From contig NZ_KI421511.1 of assembly GCF_000473265.1 (NCBI RefSeq), forward strand, positions 493,980-557,979: a stretch of DNA of 64,000 nt. The letters run 5' to 3'. The translations under genes and the position numbers were made by a program. The stretch comes from Amycolatopsis thermoflava N1165. Its GTDB lineage: Bacteria > Actinomycetota > Actinomycetes > Mycobacteriales > Pseudonocardiaceae. The notes under the pieces are model-generated. The model made no database searches. It worked only from the letters and a program-made list of their open reading frames with translations, and was not told the origin of the DNA. Positions within the stretch are counted from its first letter, which is position 1. Each line of letters starts with the position of its first letter. Shown here piece after piece: positions 63,237 to 64,000 of this stretch.

Positions 63237-64000
63237 TCAGATCCGCGACGAGCGGGCCAGCAACGCCAGCTCCATCCGCGACTGGCACCCGGTCGCGGAC
63301 AAGATCCGGCTCACGTACTTCTTCACGCTGTCCTCAGCCAGCGACAGCGTGTCGGCGATCTGCGCGTTGGAGAACCCGTCCGCCACGAGCTGCACGACCT
63401 GCCGCTGCCGCTCGGACAACCGCCCCAGCGCGGCCTGCGGGCGCGACACCGGAAGGCCCCGACAGATCACCGACAACTGCCTGCTCAGCAACCGCAGCGT
63501 CGACAGCTCGGACACGCCCAGCTTGTCCTCCTGAGGGTCGAACATGCCCACCAGGGCGGTGTGCCCGCCGGGCAGTTCCAGGCGCAGCGCGGCCGCCGCC
63601 TCCATACCCCACGTCGAGATCAGGAAATGGCGTACGTAGGCCTCCGCCGACGCGGGCAGCGGCCCTTGCGAGGTCAGTTCGACCAGCGAGGACACTCCAC
63701 TGGACACCAGCTGGCGCATCGCCGCCGGCGTGCCGAACACGTCGTAGCGGGCCCAGCGGTCCTGGTACTCCGGCAGCATCTTCGCCGTCTTGCCCTCGGT
63801 GAGCGGCGTGACGTCACCGAAGACGTTGTGGAACGTGGCGCCGGCGAAGAACGACACGTGTTCGAGCGCGAAGTGTTCACGCAGCGCGTCGACGACGCTT
63901 TCCTTGAAATCCACCACGCACGCGGCGGTGTCGCAGCACTCGAGGACACCGAAAGCCCGTTCGTAGTCGCCGGTGCGCAGGCTGGTTCGTTTCGGGGAAC
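63237..64000 (-). CDS. LuxR-family regulator, 5' end outside window
   Basis: The frame stays open to base 64000 (RTSLRTGDYERAFGVLECCDTAACVVDF precedes the GTG at 63917), so the start probably lies beyond the window. The middle ~150 residues look like a GAF-type sensor (VSFFAGATFHNVFGDV, RLELPGGHTALVGMFD). The C-terminus is a LuxR HTH: LGRLSERQRQVVQLVADGFSNAQIADTLSLAEDSVKKYVSRILSATGC. It converges on the swivel-domain cassette and may regulate it or genes further right. Confidence 0.82.
   Translation of the reverse strand, partial: SPKRTSLRTGDYERAFGVLECCDTAACVVDFKESVVDALREHFALEHVSFFAGATFHNVFGDVTPLTEGKTAKMLPEYQDRWARYDVFGTPAAMRQLVSSGVSSLVELTSQGPLPASAEAYVRHFLISTWGMEAAAALRLELPGGHTALVGMFDPQEDKLGVSELSTLRLLSRQLSVICRGLPVSRPQAALGRLSERQRQVVQLVADGFSNAQIADTLSLAEDSVKKYVSRILSATGCQSRMELALLARSSRI

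Overview
The window is high-GC DNA with actinomycete-type start codons (many GTG) and strong GGAG-type ribosome sites. The gene content suggests a Pseudonocardiaceae-like actinomycete (Amycolatopsis or a relative): mycofactocin-type SDRs, paired acyl-CoA dehydrogenases, a CmtR homologue, KorAB with a 7Fe-8S ferredoxin, and a large LuxR regulator. The genus is inferred only.

Region 1 (1-2.1 kb) holds an XRE regulator cut by the window edge, a broken HAD hydrolase and a small cysteine-rich protein. Region 2 (2.2-32.8 kb) is a large catabolic locus. It contains a CoA-transferase, two 'cyclase' hydrolases, biotin carrier and biotin carboxylase, two carboxyltransferase-like DRE-TIM proteins, crotonases, two acyl-CoA dehydrogenase pairs, a CoA ligase, flavin reductase, ribBA, several SDRs, two luciferase-like monooxygenases, an MFS importer, a thiolase, and a ferredoxin / P450 / ferredoxin-reductase operon. 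Eight copies of an 18-bp palindrome (ACCwAmC-N4-GkTTGGT) sit before most of these operons and flank a TetR gene, so the locus looks like one regulon. The gene set fits uptake and CoA-dependent breakdown of a cyclic, possibly terpenoid or alicyclic, compound: P450 hydroxylation, SDR oxidation, flavin-dependent (Baeyer-Villiger-like) oxygenation, ring opening, CoA activation, beta-oxidation, and a biotin-linked step of unknown substrate. The substrate is inference.

Region 3 (32.8-40.6 kb) has a large ATPase LuxR (LAL) regulator, then ferredoxin, korB and korA on the opposite strand, then a frameshifted SDR and crotonase. Region 4 (40.6-52.9 kb) is a decayed mobile island. It has two broken tyrosine recombinases, a truncated IS256 transposase, IS5/IS427-type elements, a ligase fragment, a HEPN-like protein in two frames and other broken hypotheticals. 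It also carries one apparently intact cargo, a cmtR / CDF / small membrane protein metal operon.

Region 5 (52.9-57.8 kb) is a second catabolic unit: acyl-CoA dehydrogenase, an XRE-TetR fusion regulator, an ACAD10/11-type kinase, an HSDL2-like SDR and a crotonase. A shared 20-bp operator-like site lies before both transcription units. This resembles 4-hydroxyacyl-CoA catabolism. An IS5-family element (57.8-58.7 kb) separates it from Region 6 (58.8-64 kb), a tightly coupled cassette of a stand-alone PEP-synthase-type swivel (phospho-histidine) domain, a partner of unknown fold, a fused paralogue of both, and a CrtC/AttH-like protein, followed by a convergent LuxR regulator. That cassette and the carboxyltransferase-like proteins lacking the catalytic lysine are the best candidates for undescribed biochemistry.

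Frameshifts are frequent, including in thiolase and korA, several at short G/C runs. Sequencing error and real decay cannot be separated from one sequence. No rRNA, tRNA or CRISPR array was recognised.
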